Source: JAFEBO01 sp044221315
GTDB taxonomy: Bacteria; Planctomycetota; Phycisphaerae; Phycisphaerales; UBA1924
Length of the DNA stretch: 64,000 bases
Direction: 5' to 3'
Assembly: GCA_044221315.1 (NCBI GenBank)
Contig: JBGAPK010000011.1
Location: 1-64,000, forward strand
The notes beneath the pieces are model-generated. The model ran no database searches. It was not told where the DNA came from and worked only from the letters and a program-made list of their open reading frames with translations. The translations under genes and the position numbers were made by a program. Each line of letters begins with the position of its first letter. The stretch's first letter is position 1. This document shows, one piece after another, positions 52,915 to 62,503 of the stretch.

Positions 52915-55515
52915 ATGTTTGAACGCTTTACCGATCGGGCACGCAAAGTCATGGCCCTGGCCAACCAGGAGGCCCAGCGCTTCAACCACGAGTACATCGG
53001 GACCGAGCACATTCTGCTCGGACTCGTCAAGGAGGGCTCCGGCGTCGGGGCCAATGTCCTCAAGAACCTCGATGTGGACCTGCGAAAAGTGCGCCTCGAG
53101 GTCGAGAAGCTCGTTAAGGCTGGGCCCGAGATGGTCACCATGGGCAAACTGCCCCAGACGCCCCGGGCCAAGAAGGTCATCGAGTACGCCATCGAAGAGG
53201 CCCGCAACCTCAACCACAACTACGTGGGCACCGAGCACTTGCTGCTCGGCCTGCTCCGCGAGCACGACGGCGTTGCCGCCCAGGTGCTCATGAACCTCGG
53301 CCTCAAGCTCGAGGAAGTCCGCGAAGAGGTCCTCAACCTCCTCGGCGCCGGCAACGAGCGCGCTGAAGAGATGGAAGGCGGCGTGGCGGGTGCGGCCAGC
53401 GGCTCGGGTGCCCAGGCAACCCCGGGTGGCCCCTCTACCGCGGCCAAGGGCGGCAAGAGCAAGACCCCGGCGCTCGACAGCTTCGGTCGCGACCTGACCG
53501 AACTGGCCCGCGAGAACACGCTCGACCCCGTCATCGGGCGCCAGACCGAAATCGAACGCGTCGTGCAGGTCCTCTGCCGGCGCACCAAGAACAACCCAGT
53601 GTTGCTCGGTGAAGCGGGCGTCGGCAAGACCGCGATCGTTGAGGGTCTCGCCCAGCGGATCATCAGCGGCGACGTCCCCGAGATCCTCCACGACAAGCGC
53701 CTGGTCGTCCTCGACCTTGCGATGATGGTCGCCGGCACCAAGTACCGCGGCCAGTTCGAGGAGCGCATCAAGGCCGTCATGAATGAAGTGCGTCGCGCCA
53801 AGAACGTGATGCTCTTCATCGACGAACTGCACACCCTGGTCGGCGCCGGCGGCGCGGAGGGCGCGATCGACGCGTCCAATGTGCTCAAGCCCGCGCTCGC
53901 CCGAGGCGAGATCCAGTGCATCGGCGCCACCACCTTCGATGAGTACCGCAAGTACATCGAGAAGGACGCGGCCCTGGCCCGCCGCTTCCAGGCCATCACG
54001 GTCGATCCGCCCAGCGATGAGCAGACGATTGAGATCCTCAAGGGTCTGCGCGATCGCTACGAGCAGCACCACCGCGTGAAGATCACCGATTCGGCCCTGA
54101 AGGCCGCGGTCGATCTCTCGGGCCGGTACATCACCGGGCGTGTCCAGCCGGACAAGTCGATCGACGTGATCGACGAGGCCGGCGCCCGCGTCCGGATCAA
54201 GAGCATGACCAAGCCGCCGAACCTGGCCGAGATCGAGGGCGATATCGAGCGGCTTTCCGTCTCGAAGGACGAGGCCGTCAAGGCCGCGGACTACGAGCGT
54301 GCGGCAGAACTGCGCGATCAGGCGGAGCAGCTCCGTCGCAAGAAGGAAGAACTCCAGAAGGAATGGCGCACCAAGGCCCAGGCCGTGGACGGCGTCGTGG
54401 ACGAGGAAGTGGTGGCCGAGGTCGTCAGCAAGATGACCGGCGTGCCGCTGCAGCGTCTTGAAAAGAACGAGGCGCAGCGCCTGCTCGAACTCGAGAAGGA
54501 ACTGCACAAGAAGGTCATCAGCCAGGACGAGGCGATCCACGCGATCGCGAAGTCGATCCGTCGCGCCCGCGCCGGGCTGAAGGATCCCAAGCGCCCTATG
54601 GGCAGCTTTATCTTCGTCGGTCCGACCGGCGTGGGCAAGACGCTGCTCGCCAAGGCGCTGGCCGAGTTCATGTTCGGGGATGAAGAGGCCCTGATCCACC
54701 TCGACATGTCCGAGTACATGGAGAAGCACAACGTCTCGCGTCTGGTCGGCGCGCCCCCCGGCTACGTCGGGTACGAAGAAGGCGGCCAGCTCACCGAGCG
54801 CATCCGGCGTCGTCCGTACTCGGTGGTCCTGCTCGACGAAGTCGAGAAGGCTCACCCGGACGTCTTCAACATGCTGCTCCAGATCATGGAAGAAGGCCGG
54901 TTGACCGACTCGTTCGGCCGGAACGTCGACTTCCGCAACACGATCATGATCATGACCAGCAACCTGGGTGCTGACCTGATCAAGGGCGGCGCGGGCTTCG
55001 GGTTCCAGAAGCGGACCGAGGCGGGTGACTACGACAACATCAAGGTCGTGCTCGCGAAGGAAATCGAGCGCTTCTTCCGGCCGGAGTTCATCAACCGCCT
55101 GGACGACGTAATCGTCTTCCGCCCGCTCACCAAGGCCGACATCACCAACATCATCGAGTACGAGGTCGCGAAGGTCTCCAAGCGCCTCAAGACCCAGAAG
55201 ATCGAGATCGGCATCGACGACGCGGCCAAGGAGTTCCTGATCGACCGCGGGTACAACCCCGAGTTCGGCGCCAGGCCTCTGCGTCGCGCGATCGGTCAGT
55301 ACGTCGAGGACCCGCTCTCCGAGATGCTCCTCCAGGGCGACTTCTCGCCCCCGTGCAAGATCATGATCACGCACAAGAAGCCCGCCGAGGGCGAGACCGC
55401 TGCCAAGGCCGACGACCACCTCTACTTTAACACCGAGCAATTGCCGGTCATCCCGCCGGATGCCGCGGCGGAGGCGAAGGAAGCCAAGCAGCAGGCGACG
55501 AGCCAGTCGACCTGA
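52915..55515 (+). CDS. clpC: ATP-dependent Clp protease ATPase subunit ClpC
   Basis: An 866-residue Hsp100 AAA+ unfoldase that feeds substrates to ClpP. Two Clp-N repeats (GTEHILLGLVKEGSG and GTEHLLLGLLREHDG) cover residues ~1-150. AAA1 has Walker A GEAGVGKT and Walker B VMLFIDEL; a UVR-like coiled middle domain (ADYERAAELRDQAEQLRRKK) follows; AAA2 has GPTGVGKT and VVLLDEVEKAHPDVF. The middle domain and short M region identify ClpC rather than ClpB or ClpA. ATG 52915 matches the family N-terminus MFERFTDRA. Terminator at 55546-55569. No ctsR or mcsAB genes are adjacent. Confidence 0.97.
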   Translation: MFERFTDRARKVMALANQEAQRFNHEYIGTEHILLGLVKEGSGVGANVLKNLDVDLRKVRLEVEKLVKAGPEMVTMGKLPQTPRAKKVIEYAIEEARNLNHNYVGTEHLLLGLLREHDGVAAQVLMNLGLKLEEVREEVLNLLGAGNERAEEMEGGVAGAASGSGAQATPGGPSTAAKGGKSKTPALDSFGRDLTELARENTLDPVIGRQTEIERVVQVLCRRTKNNPVLLGEAGVGKTAIVEGLAQRIISGDVPEILHDKRLVVLDLAMMVAGTKYRGQFEERIKAVMNEVRRAKNVMLFIDELHTLVGAGGAEGAIDASNVLKPALARGEIQCIGATTFDEYRKYIEKDAALARRFQAITVDPPSDEQTIEILKGLRDRYEQHHRVKITDSALKAAVDLSGRYITGRVQPDKSIDVIDEAGARVRIKSMTKPPNLAEIEGDIERLSVSKDEAVKAADYERAAELRDQAEQLRRKKEELQKEWRTKAQAVDGVVDEEVVAEVVSKMTGVPLQRLEKNEAQRLLELEKELHKKVISQDEAIHAIAKSIRRARAGLKDPKRPMGSFIFVGPTGVGKTLLAKALAEFMFGDEEALIHLDMSEYMEKHNVSRLVGAPPGYVGYEEGGQLTERIRRRPYSVVLLDEVEKAHPDVFNMLLQIMEEGRLTDSFGRNVDFRNTIMIMTSNLGADLIKGGAGFGFQKRTEAGDYDNIKVVLAKEIERFFRPEFINRLDDVIVFRPLTKADITNIIEYEVAKVSKRLKTQKIEIGIDDAAKEFLIDRGYNPEFGARPLRRAIGQYVEDPLSEMLLQGDFSPPCKIMITHKKPAEGETAAKADDHLYFNTEQLPVIPPDAAAEAKEAKQQATSQST

Positions 55516-55545
55516 GTTGGTTTCAGAGATTCGTTACAAAACAAA

Positions 55546-55569
55546 CCCCCGCGACGCGCGGGGGTTTTT
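55546..55569. terminator. Rho-independent terminator between clpC and the VIT/VWA gene
   Basis: CCCCCGCG (55546-55553) pairs with CGCGGGGG (55557-55564), three-base loop, then TTTTT; A-rich DNA on the left side makes it usable in both directions for these two convergent genes. Confidence 0.92.
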
Positions 55570-55591
55570 CGTTCCAGAACGCGACCCGCGC

Positions 55592-57880
55592 TTACGGCTC
55601 GTTGGCCGTGTTCTGGAGGAGTATTCGCTTGGAGTCGACGAGCACGAGTACCTCGCCCGGCATCGCGAGGTAGCTCGCCTGGCCCGTATCGATCAGTCGC
55701 TGCGCTACCAGGTCGTACTCCTTCGTGCCGAAGGCGATCGTTTGGTCGGGCTTTTCGGTCTCCTTTTCGAGCAGCCGCGAATCAACCCAACGCGCCTGTC
55801 CCTGCTGCCGGCGCTGGTAGAGCGTGTTCTGTGCGACGGTCTGCACGCCATCGGTGCTTACTTTCTTCATCTCCTTGTTGAAATATGTCTGGGATGCCGC
55901 CGCCGGGGCCGTGGTCAGCAACCGAAAATCGTCGACGTTCGCTTCCTGATTTACGGCGGCAACACCGGAGCGGATCTCGCTGCGATCGGCGAAGGCGTCG
56001 GACGCGCGCCGCCGAACTTCCTCCCGCCCTCCGATCGTCGCGAAGTTCGTGCCGGGCTCGGTCGCCAGGAAACTGGTGTACTCGGTCATCACCCCGTACC
56101 GCGTGGAGAGACGGATCACTTCATCCACCAGCTCCTTCATCTTCGGGTCGTTGGCGTTCGTCCCGCCGGCGCTGTTCTCGCGGATCTGGCCCAGAAGAAA
56201 GCCGATCTTCCGGGTCGCCCACAAGCGCGGGATGTAACCGTTGCGAGAGGAGGCCGACTGGGCAACGTCGAACGCAAGGTCGAAGGCGGCCTCCTTGCCG
56301 CCCTCCTTGCCTTCCAGGCGCAGTTTGAGCGGCGCGCTGGACGTGTACTGGCCCACCACCAGAATCTGGTCGCCCTCGAAGATGTCATTGAGCACCGGCG
56401 GCTGCATCTCCCGGACCGAGCGGTCCGCGTTGAGCACCGGCGAGGCAAGCCGCGGCCCTTCCAGCCTGCGGAAGACCTGGCTGACCTTTGTTTCGATGTT
56501 CTCCCCCGGCAGTACAAACGTCGGGGCCCCGCGAGAGGCCGATGAGATGCTCGAGAGCAGCGGCGTGTTCACGTCGTAGCCGACGCCGAACGAAAAGATC
56601 CGGCGCTCGTGGGTGTTCGCCTTCTTGATCGCCTCCCGGATGGCGACCTCGTTGGTCACCCCCACCGTCGGCATCCCGTCGGTCAGAAAGATGATCATCG
56701 GCAGAGCGCCGTCCGAAACGCCCGGGCGTACCGCTTCGAGCATGGCGTCGTGGATATTCGTGCCGCCGTTGGCGCGAAGGGCGCCGAGATACGCCTTGGC
56801 CTGCTGCGAACTTTCCAGCGACTTTGCGACCGGCTTCTTCTCGTAGGAATCGACCGAGTCGGAGTAGTCGATGATGTTGAAGAGTTCTCCGTCGCGCATG
56901 CCGTTGATGACGGCGATCGCCGCGTCCCGCGCCTGCTGGAATTTCTCGCCCTGCATGGAGCCCGAACGGTCCAGGACAAGCGTGATCTCCCGCTTTTGCG
57001 CCGGGGCGTCACCGGTTCTTCCGGGCAACGCTCCGAGGAGCAGGAAAAACCCGCCCGTTCCATCCCCGACCGACGGGTCCGGATAGGCAAGCAGCGTTGC
57101 GGTCAGCCCGTCGCCTTTGGACTTCTCCGGAAGGTACGTAATCCGGAACGGCCCGGGCGCGGCGGCCGCCGCCTGCGCCGCCTTCACTTCCGCCCGTTTC
57201 GGCGAGGACTTCTCAACCGTAATCTCGTGCGACGGGGAATAGATCGTGCTGATCGGGCTTTCGCTGTTGATCGAGCACGCGAAAGTCCAGGTCACGCCCC
57301 CGAGGAATGCAGCCGGAGTCGCCGCCATGGCCTCGCTGCGGGGAAGGAAGTACTCGATCCTGCCATCGTCGCTCGTAAGAAGCTGGTCGTAGGTGATACG
57401 GGCTTTGAGCGTGCCGTTGGCGGGAATTGGAAACGCGCTCGTTCGGATCATCCCGTAGCCGGCAAATTCGAGGAGCGCGGGGTCCTTGCGGCGCCTCGCG
57501 ATCGAGTCGTAGATCCGGCGTGCTTCGTCTCGCGGAAGCAGCTTCGCGGTCGGCTCAACTCCGACGCCGTCGAACTGCAGGGAACGGATGGACACCCCGT
57601 CGGGTACGGGCAGCATGACCTCTGCCTCCTGCGCCATGCCGGAGGGATTGCTGAGCGACAGTTCGAGCGTCGTGGTCGCCACCTGCGAGTCGATCGAGAC
57701 CTTGACATCGACCGCCGAGAGCTGCGCCCCGGCCCGGTTTGGCACCAGCCAGGGCCTCGCGTGCGGCATGATCTCGATCGGCTCGGGCCTTCCCGCGCCT
57801 TGGGCCAGCGCCCGCGGCGTCACGGCGATCGAGAGCGCCAAGGTACATCCACCAACCAGCGACAATGCGACGGTCTTCAT
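55592..57880 (-). CDS. Secreted VIT and von Willebrand factor A domain protein
   Basis: A 762-residue exported protein. Residues 1-26 are a signal peptide (ending PRALAQ). A VIT domain lies at about 40-180 with DVKVSIDSQVATTTLELSLS, followed by LLPRDEARRIYDSIARRRKD. A VWA domain (about 310-500) has an intact metal-ion-dependent adhesion site in LVLDRSGSMQGEKFQQARDA and later NGGTNIHDAM and FLTDGMPTVG. The C-terminal ~200 residues are unannotated (ATRKIGFLLGQIRENS, TRYGVMTEYTSFLA). Such inter-alpha-trypsin-inhibitor-like proteins are common in planctomycetes; ligands are unknown. GGGAGG lies before ATG 57880; upstream frame is open but non-coding. Confidence 0.9.
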   Translation of the reverse strand: MKTVALSLVGGCTLALSIAVTPRALAQGAGRPEPIEIMPHARPWLVPNRAGAQLSAVDVKVSIDSQVATTTLELSLSNPSGMAQEAEVMLPVPDGVSIRSLQFDGVGVEPTAKLLPRDEARRIYDSIARRRKDPALLEFAGYGMIRTSAFPIPANGTLKARITYDQLLTSDDGRIEYFLPRSEAMAATPAAFLGGVTWTFACSINSESPISTIYSPSHEITVEKSSPKRAEVKAAQAAAAAPGPFRITYLPEKSKGDGLTATLLAYPDPSVGDGTGGFFLLLGALPGRTGDAPAQKREITLVLDRSGSMQGEKFQQARDAAIAVINGMRDGELFNIIDYSDSVDSYEKKPVAKSLESSQQAKAYLGALRANGGTNIHDAMLEAVRPGVSDGALPMIIFLTDGMPTVGVTNEVAIREAIKKANTHERRIFSFGVGYDVNTPLLSSISSASRGAPTFVLPGENIETKVSQVFRRLEGPRLASPVLNADRSVREMQPPVLNDIFEGDQILVVGQYTSSAPLKLRLEGKEGGKEAAFDLAFDVAQSASSRNGYIPRLWATRKIGFLLGQIRENSAGGTNANDPKMKELVDEVIRLSTRYGVMTEYTSFLATEPGTNFATIGGREEVRRRASDAFADRSEIRSGVAAVNQEANVDDFRLLTTAPAAASQTYFNKEMKKVSTDGVQTVAQNTLYQRRQQGQARWVDSRLLEKETEKPDQTIAFGTKEYDLVAQRLIDTGQASYLAMPGEVLVLVDSKRILLQNTANEP

Positions 57881-57996
57881 CGTGTGCCTCCCGGATTGTG
57901 CTCGCCCCAGCGCACCAATAGAGCGATCAAGCCGCTCCCCGAGTTCGCGCCGGATCGGGCAAATGTCCGATTTTGGTGCCCCACTATTCTCCCCGC

Positions 57997-58947
57997 GTGC
58001 CCAAACCCCTCGTCGTTCAGACCGAAGACCTCGATGCCACGCCCGCCGCGTGGCTGGCGGAACGGTGCGAACTTGTGCGGGCAAGCCCGGATGAGCAGGG
58101 CTTCGATGTTCTGCTCGCGTCGGCCTCGGGGCTTGTCGTGCGCACGTACACCCGGGTGGATGCCGCGATGCTCGCCAAGGCCCCGAACCTGAAAGTCGTG
58201 GCCCGGGCGGGCGTCGGCCTGGACAACATCGACTTGAAGGCCTGCCGCGCAGCACGCGTCCGCGTTGTCCATACGCCCGACGCCAATAGCCAGGCAGTTT
58301 GTGAATACGTTTGGGCCCTCATCTTCGACGCGCTGCGTCCGCGCCTGTTCCTGACCGAGCTGCTCGACACGAAGCGATGGATCGAGGTCCGCAAGGAATT
58401 GCGGGCGTCCCGCCAACTGGATGACCTGACCATCGGCATCTACGGCATGGGCCGAATCGGGCGCCGCGTCGCGCGCGTTGCTCACGCCCTGCGGATGGAA
58501 GCGATCTACGACGATCTGCTCGAGATCCCTGTCGATCAACGTCACGGGGCGAGGCACACCTCCCGCGATCGGCTGCTTGCCGAGTCGGACATTCTGACGA
58601 TTCACGTCGACGGCCGCCCGAGCAATCGCAACCTCATCAACGCCGCGGCATTCGCGCGGATGAAGCCGGATGTCCTCTTCCTCAACGCGGCGCGGGGATT
58701 TCTGGTGGACAGCCAGGCCTGCGCGGCGTTCTTCCGCGCCAACCCCGGCGCGCGTGCGATGCTCGACGTGCACGAGCCCGAACCTTTCGATCATTCCTAT
58801 CCGTTGCTGGGCATCCCCAACGTGCACCTCGCTCCGCACCTTGCGGCGGCAACCGCGAAGGCCCAGGAAAACATGTCCTGGGTTGTCCGCGATGTCTGGC
58901 GGGTGCTCAGCGGCGATCCGCCGGAGTTTGAAGCGATCCCGTCGTGA
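57997..58947 (+). CDS. D-2-hydroxyacid dehydrogenase family protein
   Basis: A 316-residue NAD(P)-dependent oxidoreductase with the formate/glycerate dehydrogenase fold. The Rossmann motif is GIYGMGRIGRRVARVA; the active-site trio is Arg in NAARGFLVD, Glu in VHEPEPFD and His in LAPHLAAATAKAQ. The substrate is a 2-oxo or 2-hydroxy acid; candidates are phosphoglycerate or glyoxylate-like compounds, and no serine genes are nearby to decide. GTG 57997 (VPKPLVVQTED) is preferred; TTG 57973 would add eight residues. Divergent from the VIT/VWA gene. Confidence 0.9.
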   Translation: MPKPLVVQTEDLDATPAAWLAERCELVRASPDEQGFDVLLASASGLVVRTYTRVDAAMLAKAPNLKVVARAGVGLDNIDLKACRAARVRVVHTPDANSQAVCEYVWALIFDALRPRLFLTELLDTKRWIEVRKELRASRQLDDLTIGIYGMGRIGRRVARVAHALRMEAIYDDLLEIPVDQRHGARHTSRDRLLAESDILTIHVDGRPSNRNLINAAAFARMKPDVLFLNAARGFLVDSQACAAFFRANPGARAMLDVHEPEPFDHSYPLLGIPNVHLAPHLAAATAKAQENMSWVVRDVWRVLSGDPPEFEAIPS

Positions 58948-58999
58948 TCGCAACCACCGCCGGCCGAGCGTCCGGACCGTTGCCGCTACACTCGACCCC

Positions 59000-60748
59000 G
59001 TGAATCGCTTCCGACGCTACGCGTGGCAATACGCCCTGCTCACCGGCACGCTCGGGGTGCTGGCGCTGCTGCTTGTTTATCCCATTTTCCTGACGATCGC
59101 CGGCGGGTTCGAGAAGGTGCCCGGTGCCGGGCTTTCGGGCTCGGGCCCTTGGTTCTCCAACTTCACACTCGCCCACTTTCAGCTCATCTTCGAGAATCCG
59201 AACTTCTATCGGGCGATCACCAATTCCACGATGCTCGCGATCACGACCACCATTGTCGCGACCGTCATCGCGCTTCCGCTGGCCCTGCTCGCGTCGGGGT
59301 ACAAGTTCCCGGGCAAGCAGTTCTTCAACGCGGCGGTGCTGGTGCCCATGATCCTTCCACCGTTTGTCGGTGCGATCGGCGTTCGGGCGATCCTCGGGCG
59401 TGAGGGCGCGTTCAACGCCCTCTTCGGCACGCACTTCGACGTCCTGGGCACGGCCAAGTTCTGGGGTGTTGTCGGCGTACAGGCCCTCTCGCTGTTCCCG
59501 ATCGTCTTCCTGAACGCCACCGCCGCGCTCGCCAACCTCGATCCCGCCCTCGATGAAGCCGCGGAGAACCTCGGCGCCGGCTGGTGGCGCCGGTTCTTCA
59601 AAATCACGCTCCCGCTGGTGCGTCCGGGCATCTTTGCCGGCGCCACGATCGTCTTCATCTGGGCGTTCACCGAACTCGGCACGCCCCTCATGTTCGATTA
59701 CTACTCCGTCACCAGCGTCCAGATCTATTACGGCCTGAAGCAGGTTGAGACCAGCGCCGAGCCCTACGCCCTCACCCTCGTGATGCTGGTCACGGCGGTC
59801 GGGATGTACGTGCTGGGCAAGTACTTCTTCGGCCGGTCCGGATACGCCATGTACAGCAAGGCCAGCCGGGCGGGGGGCGAGAAGGAACTGGAAGGCTGGC
59901 GGGGCTGGCTCGCCTCGCTCGCGTTCACTGCTGTGTTCATCGCGGCCGTGCTGCCCCATGTCGGCGTGGTGCTCACCAGCTTTACAGCCCCGGGCCGCTG
60001 GTACGCCAGCGTGCTCCCGGCCGCATGGACCACATCCCACTACTACGAGGCCCTGACAGCCCGCGACTCGTTCAACGCCATCTCGAATTCACTCAAGCTG
60101 TCGCTCGCGGCGATGTTTCTCGCGATGATCGCGGGTGTCGTGATCGCGTACCTGATAGTGCGCACGCAGGTGAAAGGCCGCGCCGTGCTCGATTCGCTCT
60201 GCATGCTCCCGCTCGCCGTGCCGGGCTTGGTCATGGCCTTCGGCTACGTCGCCATGAGCCTTCGATGGCCGTTCGGCAAGGACGGTCCTTTGGGCGACTT
60301 TGCCAGCGTGCTTGCGGCAAACCCCAGCCCCGTCCCGCTGCTCATCGCCGCGTACGCGATCCGACGGCTTCCGTACATCGTCCGGTCCACCGTCGCCGGG
60401 CTCGAGCAGACTAGCGGCGAGCTTGAAGAGGCCGCGATGAACCTCGGAGCGTCGCGGCTGACCGCCGTGCGGCGGGTCATCGTGCCCCTCATCATGGCCA
60501 ACATCATCGCCGGCGGCATGTTGGTCTTCAGTTTTTCCATGCTCGAGGTTTCGGTCTCGATGCTGCTTGCGCAACAGAAGAGCCAGTTCCCGCTCACCCA
60601 GGCCATCTTCGCGTTCACTGAGCGTCTCGGCGATGGCGTCTACATCGCCAGCGCGATGGGTGTCTGGGGGATGGCGCTGCTGACGGTCACCCTGTTCGGT
60701 GCTTCGGCGCTGCTCGGCAAGAAGTTGGGATCCATCTTCAGGGTGTAG
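59000..60748 (+). CDS. Fused two-domain ABC transporter permease (FbpB/thiamine/iron type)
   Basis: A 582-residue inner-membrane protein with about twelve helices in two homologous permease halves. Each half has the ABC permease EAA loop that contacts the ATPase: DEAAENLGAGWWRRFFKITL with PLVRPG in the first, and EEAAMNLGASRLTAVRRVIV with PL in the second. Fused permeases of this plan import ferric iron, thiamine or other small ligands. No binding protein or ATPase gene is adjacent, so the partner genes lie elsewhere and the ligand is unknown. GTG 59000 is the best start; the longer frame to 58670 overlaps the dehydrogenase and looks non-coding. Confidence 0.9.
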   Translation: MNRFRRYAWQYALLTGTLGVLALLLVYPIFLTIAGGFEKVPGAGLSGSGPWFSNFTLAHFQLIFENPNFYRAITNSTMLAITTTIVATVIALPLALLASGYKFPGKQFFNAAVLVPMILPPFVGAIGVRAILGREGAFNALFGTHFDVLGTAKFWGVVGVQALSLFPIVFLNATAALANLDPALDEAAENLGAGWWRRFFKITLPLVRPGIFAGATIVFIWAFTELGTPLMFDYYSVTSVQIYYGLKQVETSAEPYALTLVMLVTAVGMYVLGKYFFGRSGYAMYSKASRAGGEKELEGWRGWLASLAFTAVFIAAVLPHVGVVLTSFTAPGRWYASVLPAAWTTSHYYEALTARDSFNAISNSLKLSLAAMFLAMIAGVVIAYLIVRTQVKGRAVLDSLCMLPLAVPGLVMAFGYVAMSLRWPFGKDGPLGDFASVLAANPSPVPLLIAAYAIRRLPYIVRSTVAGLEQTSGELEEAAMNLGASRLTAVRRVIVPLIMANIIAGGMLVFSFSMLEVSVSMLLAQQKSQFPLTQAIFAFTERLGDGVYIASAMGVWGMALLTVTLFGASALLGKKLGSIFRV

Positions 60749-60811
60749 CCCCGGCCGCTTCTCGAAGCAACGCGGCGCCAACTCACCACGTCAGGCGTTG
60801 CGTGGCCGTAG

Positions 60812-61144
60812 TCACTGAACTTCCACCAGTTCGATCTCAAAGACCAGGTCGGCCCTGGGAGGAATATCCGGCGGGGCCCCGCGTTCGCCGTACGCCAGCT
60901 TCCAGGGAATCGTCAGGCGGCGCTTCCCGCCGACCTTCATTCCCGGGATCCCTTCCTTCCAACCCTCGATGAGATCTTCCAGCGGAAACTCGATTGGCTC
61001 GGCGCCCTTGGTCGAGTCGAAGACCTTGCCGTTCGATTTGAGCGTGCCGTGGTAGTGCACGGTGACGACCGAGTCGAGCGTGGCGACACCCCCCTTGCCG
61101 AGGGTGATCTCTTCGATGATGACGCCGCCGGGAGTCGTAGTCAT
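60812..61144 (-). CDS. FKBP-type peptidyl-prolyl cis-trans isomerase (cytoplasmic)
   Basis: A 110-residue single FKBP domain that speeds proline isomerisation. Core motifs: VTVHYHGTLKSNGKVFDSTK, EFPLEDLIEGWKEGIPGMKV and KLAYGERGAPPDIPPRADLV, with FEIELVEVQ at the end. The aromatic pocket residues (Tyr, Phe, Trp) are kept. No signal peptide, so it is cytoplasmic. It is the leftmost gene of a three-gene leftward group with an FKBP lipoprotein 88 bases upstream, its clear paralogue. Confidence 0.94.
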   Translation of the reverse strand: MTTTPGGVIIEEITLGKGGVATLDSVVTVHYHGTLKSNGKVFDSTKGAEPIEFPLEDLIEGWKEGIPGMKVGGKRRLTIPWKLAYGERGAPPDIPPRADLVFEIELVEVQ

Positions 61145-61232
61145 GAGAGTCCTTTGATCGACCGACCGCGCGAAGGACCGGCGTACTTCCGGCTTTCGCT
61201 CGATCGTCGCAACACGATTGACGCGGCACGGT

Positions 61233-62063
61233 CTACTTCGTTGGTTCCACGACCCCGATCAATTCGATGATGAACACCAGATCGCTCTTGGGCGGAATGA
61301 CAGGCGGCCGCCCCGAATCGCCGTACGCGAGTGCTGACGGCACGGTGAGACGACGGATTCCACCCGGCTTCATGCCGGGCACACCCTGCTGCCAGCCCTT
61401 GATGAGACGATTGAGTGGAAATGTCGCGGGCTGCTTGCCGCGAGTCGTGTCGAACATCTTCCCGCCGTCCTTGAGCGTGCCGTGGTAGTTGATGGTGACG
61501 GTCGCGCCGGACTTGCACTCGGCACCCTCACCCATTTTGAGATCTTCGATGATCAGTCCGTTGTCCTGCTTCTTGGTGGCGATCGCAGGCGCGTCGTCGC
61601 AATTCAGGAAGGTCACGACCGGCTTGGCCTCCGACTTAGCCTCCGGTTTGACTTCCGGCTTCGCCTCTTGCTTTGCTTCGGGCTTGGATTCTGGCTTCGT
61701 TTCAGCCTTCGCCTCGGCCGGCTTCTGGTCCGCCTTCGCGGGTGGTTCAACCTTCTGAGCGGGCTGAACCTGCTGCGCCGGCGGCGGATTCGCGGCGAGC
61801 TGCTTGTTCGCGGCCTCACCGGCCTGAGTCTCCATCTTGGCCTCGGCCGCGACCTCCTGATTGTGAGGCGCGGCGCCGGCTCCGGCCATCTCCCTTTCAA
61901 TGTCCGATCCGGATCCTTCAGAGGGCCGATCCGTCTGGGTGACGTCGCCGCCACTGCTCTTGCAACCTTCAAGCCCGACCAGACCGACCGATGCCGCTGC
62001 CAACGCAAAAGCGCCGATCCCGCACCGAACACGCCGGCCAAACTGCCAAACAACTACTGCCAT
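61233..62063 (-). CDS. FKBP-type peptidyl-prolyl isomerase lipoprotein
   Basis: A 276-residue lipoprotein. ATG 62063 follows AGGAGA; lipobox VGLEGC ends the signal, so the mature N-terminus is acylated Cys. Residues ~40-150 are a flexible Lys/Pro/Glu-rich linker with repeated KPEAK units. The C-terminal FKBP domain (about 175-270) has VTINYHGTLKDGGKMFDTTR, FPLNRLIKGWQQGVPGMKPG and ALAYGDSGRPPVIPPKSDLV. It should fold secreted proteins at the envelope. A segment just after the Cys, VTQTDRPSEG with DIEREMAG, closely matches the small lipoprotein next to it. Confidence 0.93.
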   Translation of the reverse strand: MAVVVWQFGRRVRCGIGAFALAAASVGLVGLEGCKSSGGDVTQTDRPSEGSGSDIEREMAGAGAAPHNQEVAAEAKMETQAGEAANKQLAANPPPAQQVQPAQKVEPPAKADQKPAEAKAETKPESKPEAKQEAKPEVKPEAKSEAKPVVTFLNCDDAPAIATKKQDNGLIIEDLKMGEGAECKSGATVTINYHGTLKDGGKMFDTTRGKQPATFPLNRLIKGWQQGVPGMKPGGIRRLTVPSALAYGDSGRPPVIPPKSDLVFIIELIGVVEPTK

Positions 62064-62104
62064 GCCATTCTCCTGGTTCCTGCCGCGGACCCGCCCGGTA
62101 CGGG

Positions 62105-62308
62105 TCAATTGCCACGATCGCGGGCCATCTGCTCATCCACATTCCAATCCACGCCTTCTGCGGGACGATCGCTCCCCGTGACCTGACTTCCATTGCTTTG
62201 ACATCCCGCCGCCGCGGCAAGAAGCAGTGCGCTCAAGAGAACCGAGTGCGCCGTGAGCGAGGCCACGGCGATGCGGGTGACACGTGCTCGGACGTCATTC
62301 AATGCCAT
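62105..62308 (-). CDS. Small lipoprotein, paralogous to the N-terminus of the FKBP lipoprotein
   Basis: A 67-residue predicted lipoprotein. AAGGAGG precedes ATG 62308. The signal runs to AAAAGC (Cys36), leaving a 32-residue mature peptide, QSNGSQVTGSDRPAEGVDWN and on, whose VTGSDRPAEG and DEQMA elements match VTQTDRPSEG and EREMA of the adjacent FKBP lipoprotein. It looks like a duplicated anchor segment without the isomerase domain. It is first of three leftward genes, 41 bases before the FKBP lipoprotein start. Function unknown. Confidence 0.75.
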   Translation of the reverse strand: MALNDVRARVTRIAVASLTAHSVLLSALLLAAAAGCQSNGSQVTGSDRPAEGVDWNVDEQMARDRGN

Positions 62309-62503
62309 TGGAGCCTCCTTGAAAGCAGGAGCATGATCGTACCAAGCTTTTTTCTCGGACGCACGCCCGCATGCGCCTCCCATCCGGCACCCACCGTCGG
62401 CCAGGCCTGAGGAAGGCGCAAAGTCGGCCCGCGAAAGGTCCGAAGAACGGCGGGCGCTCTGGTGCGCCCCGGCGCGGCTGGCGATCGATGCAGGGGAGCT
62501 CGA

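Noticed and set aside
52840..55440. Open frame of 866 codons on the minus strand opposite clpC
   Set aside because: It is the codon shadow of a highly expressed high-GC gene. The plus strand encodes an intact ClpC with all motifs, and the minus reading lacks any recognisable domain.
56609..58192. Open frame of 527 codons on the plus strand opposite the VIT/VWA gene
   Set aside because: The minus strand has a signal peptide and the metal-binding site; the plus reading runs into the start of the dehydrogenase gene in another frame.
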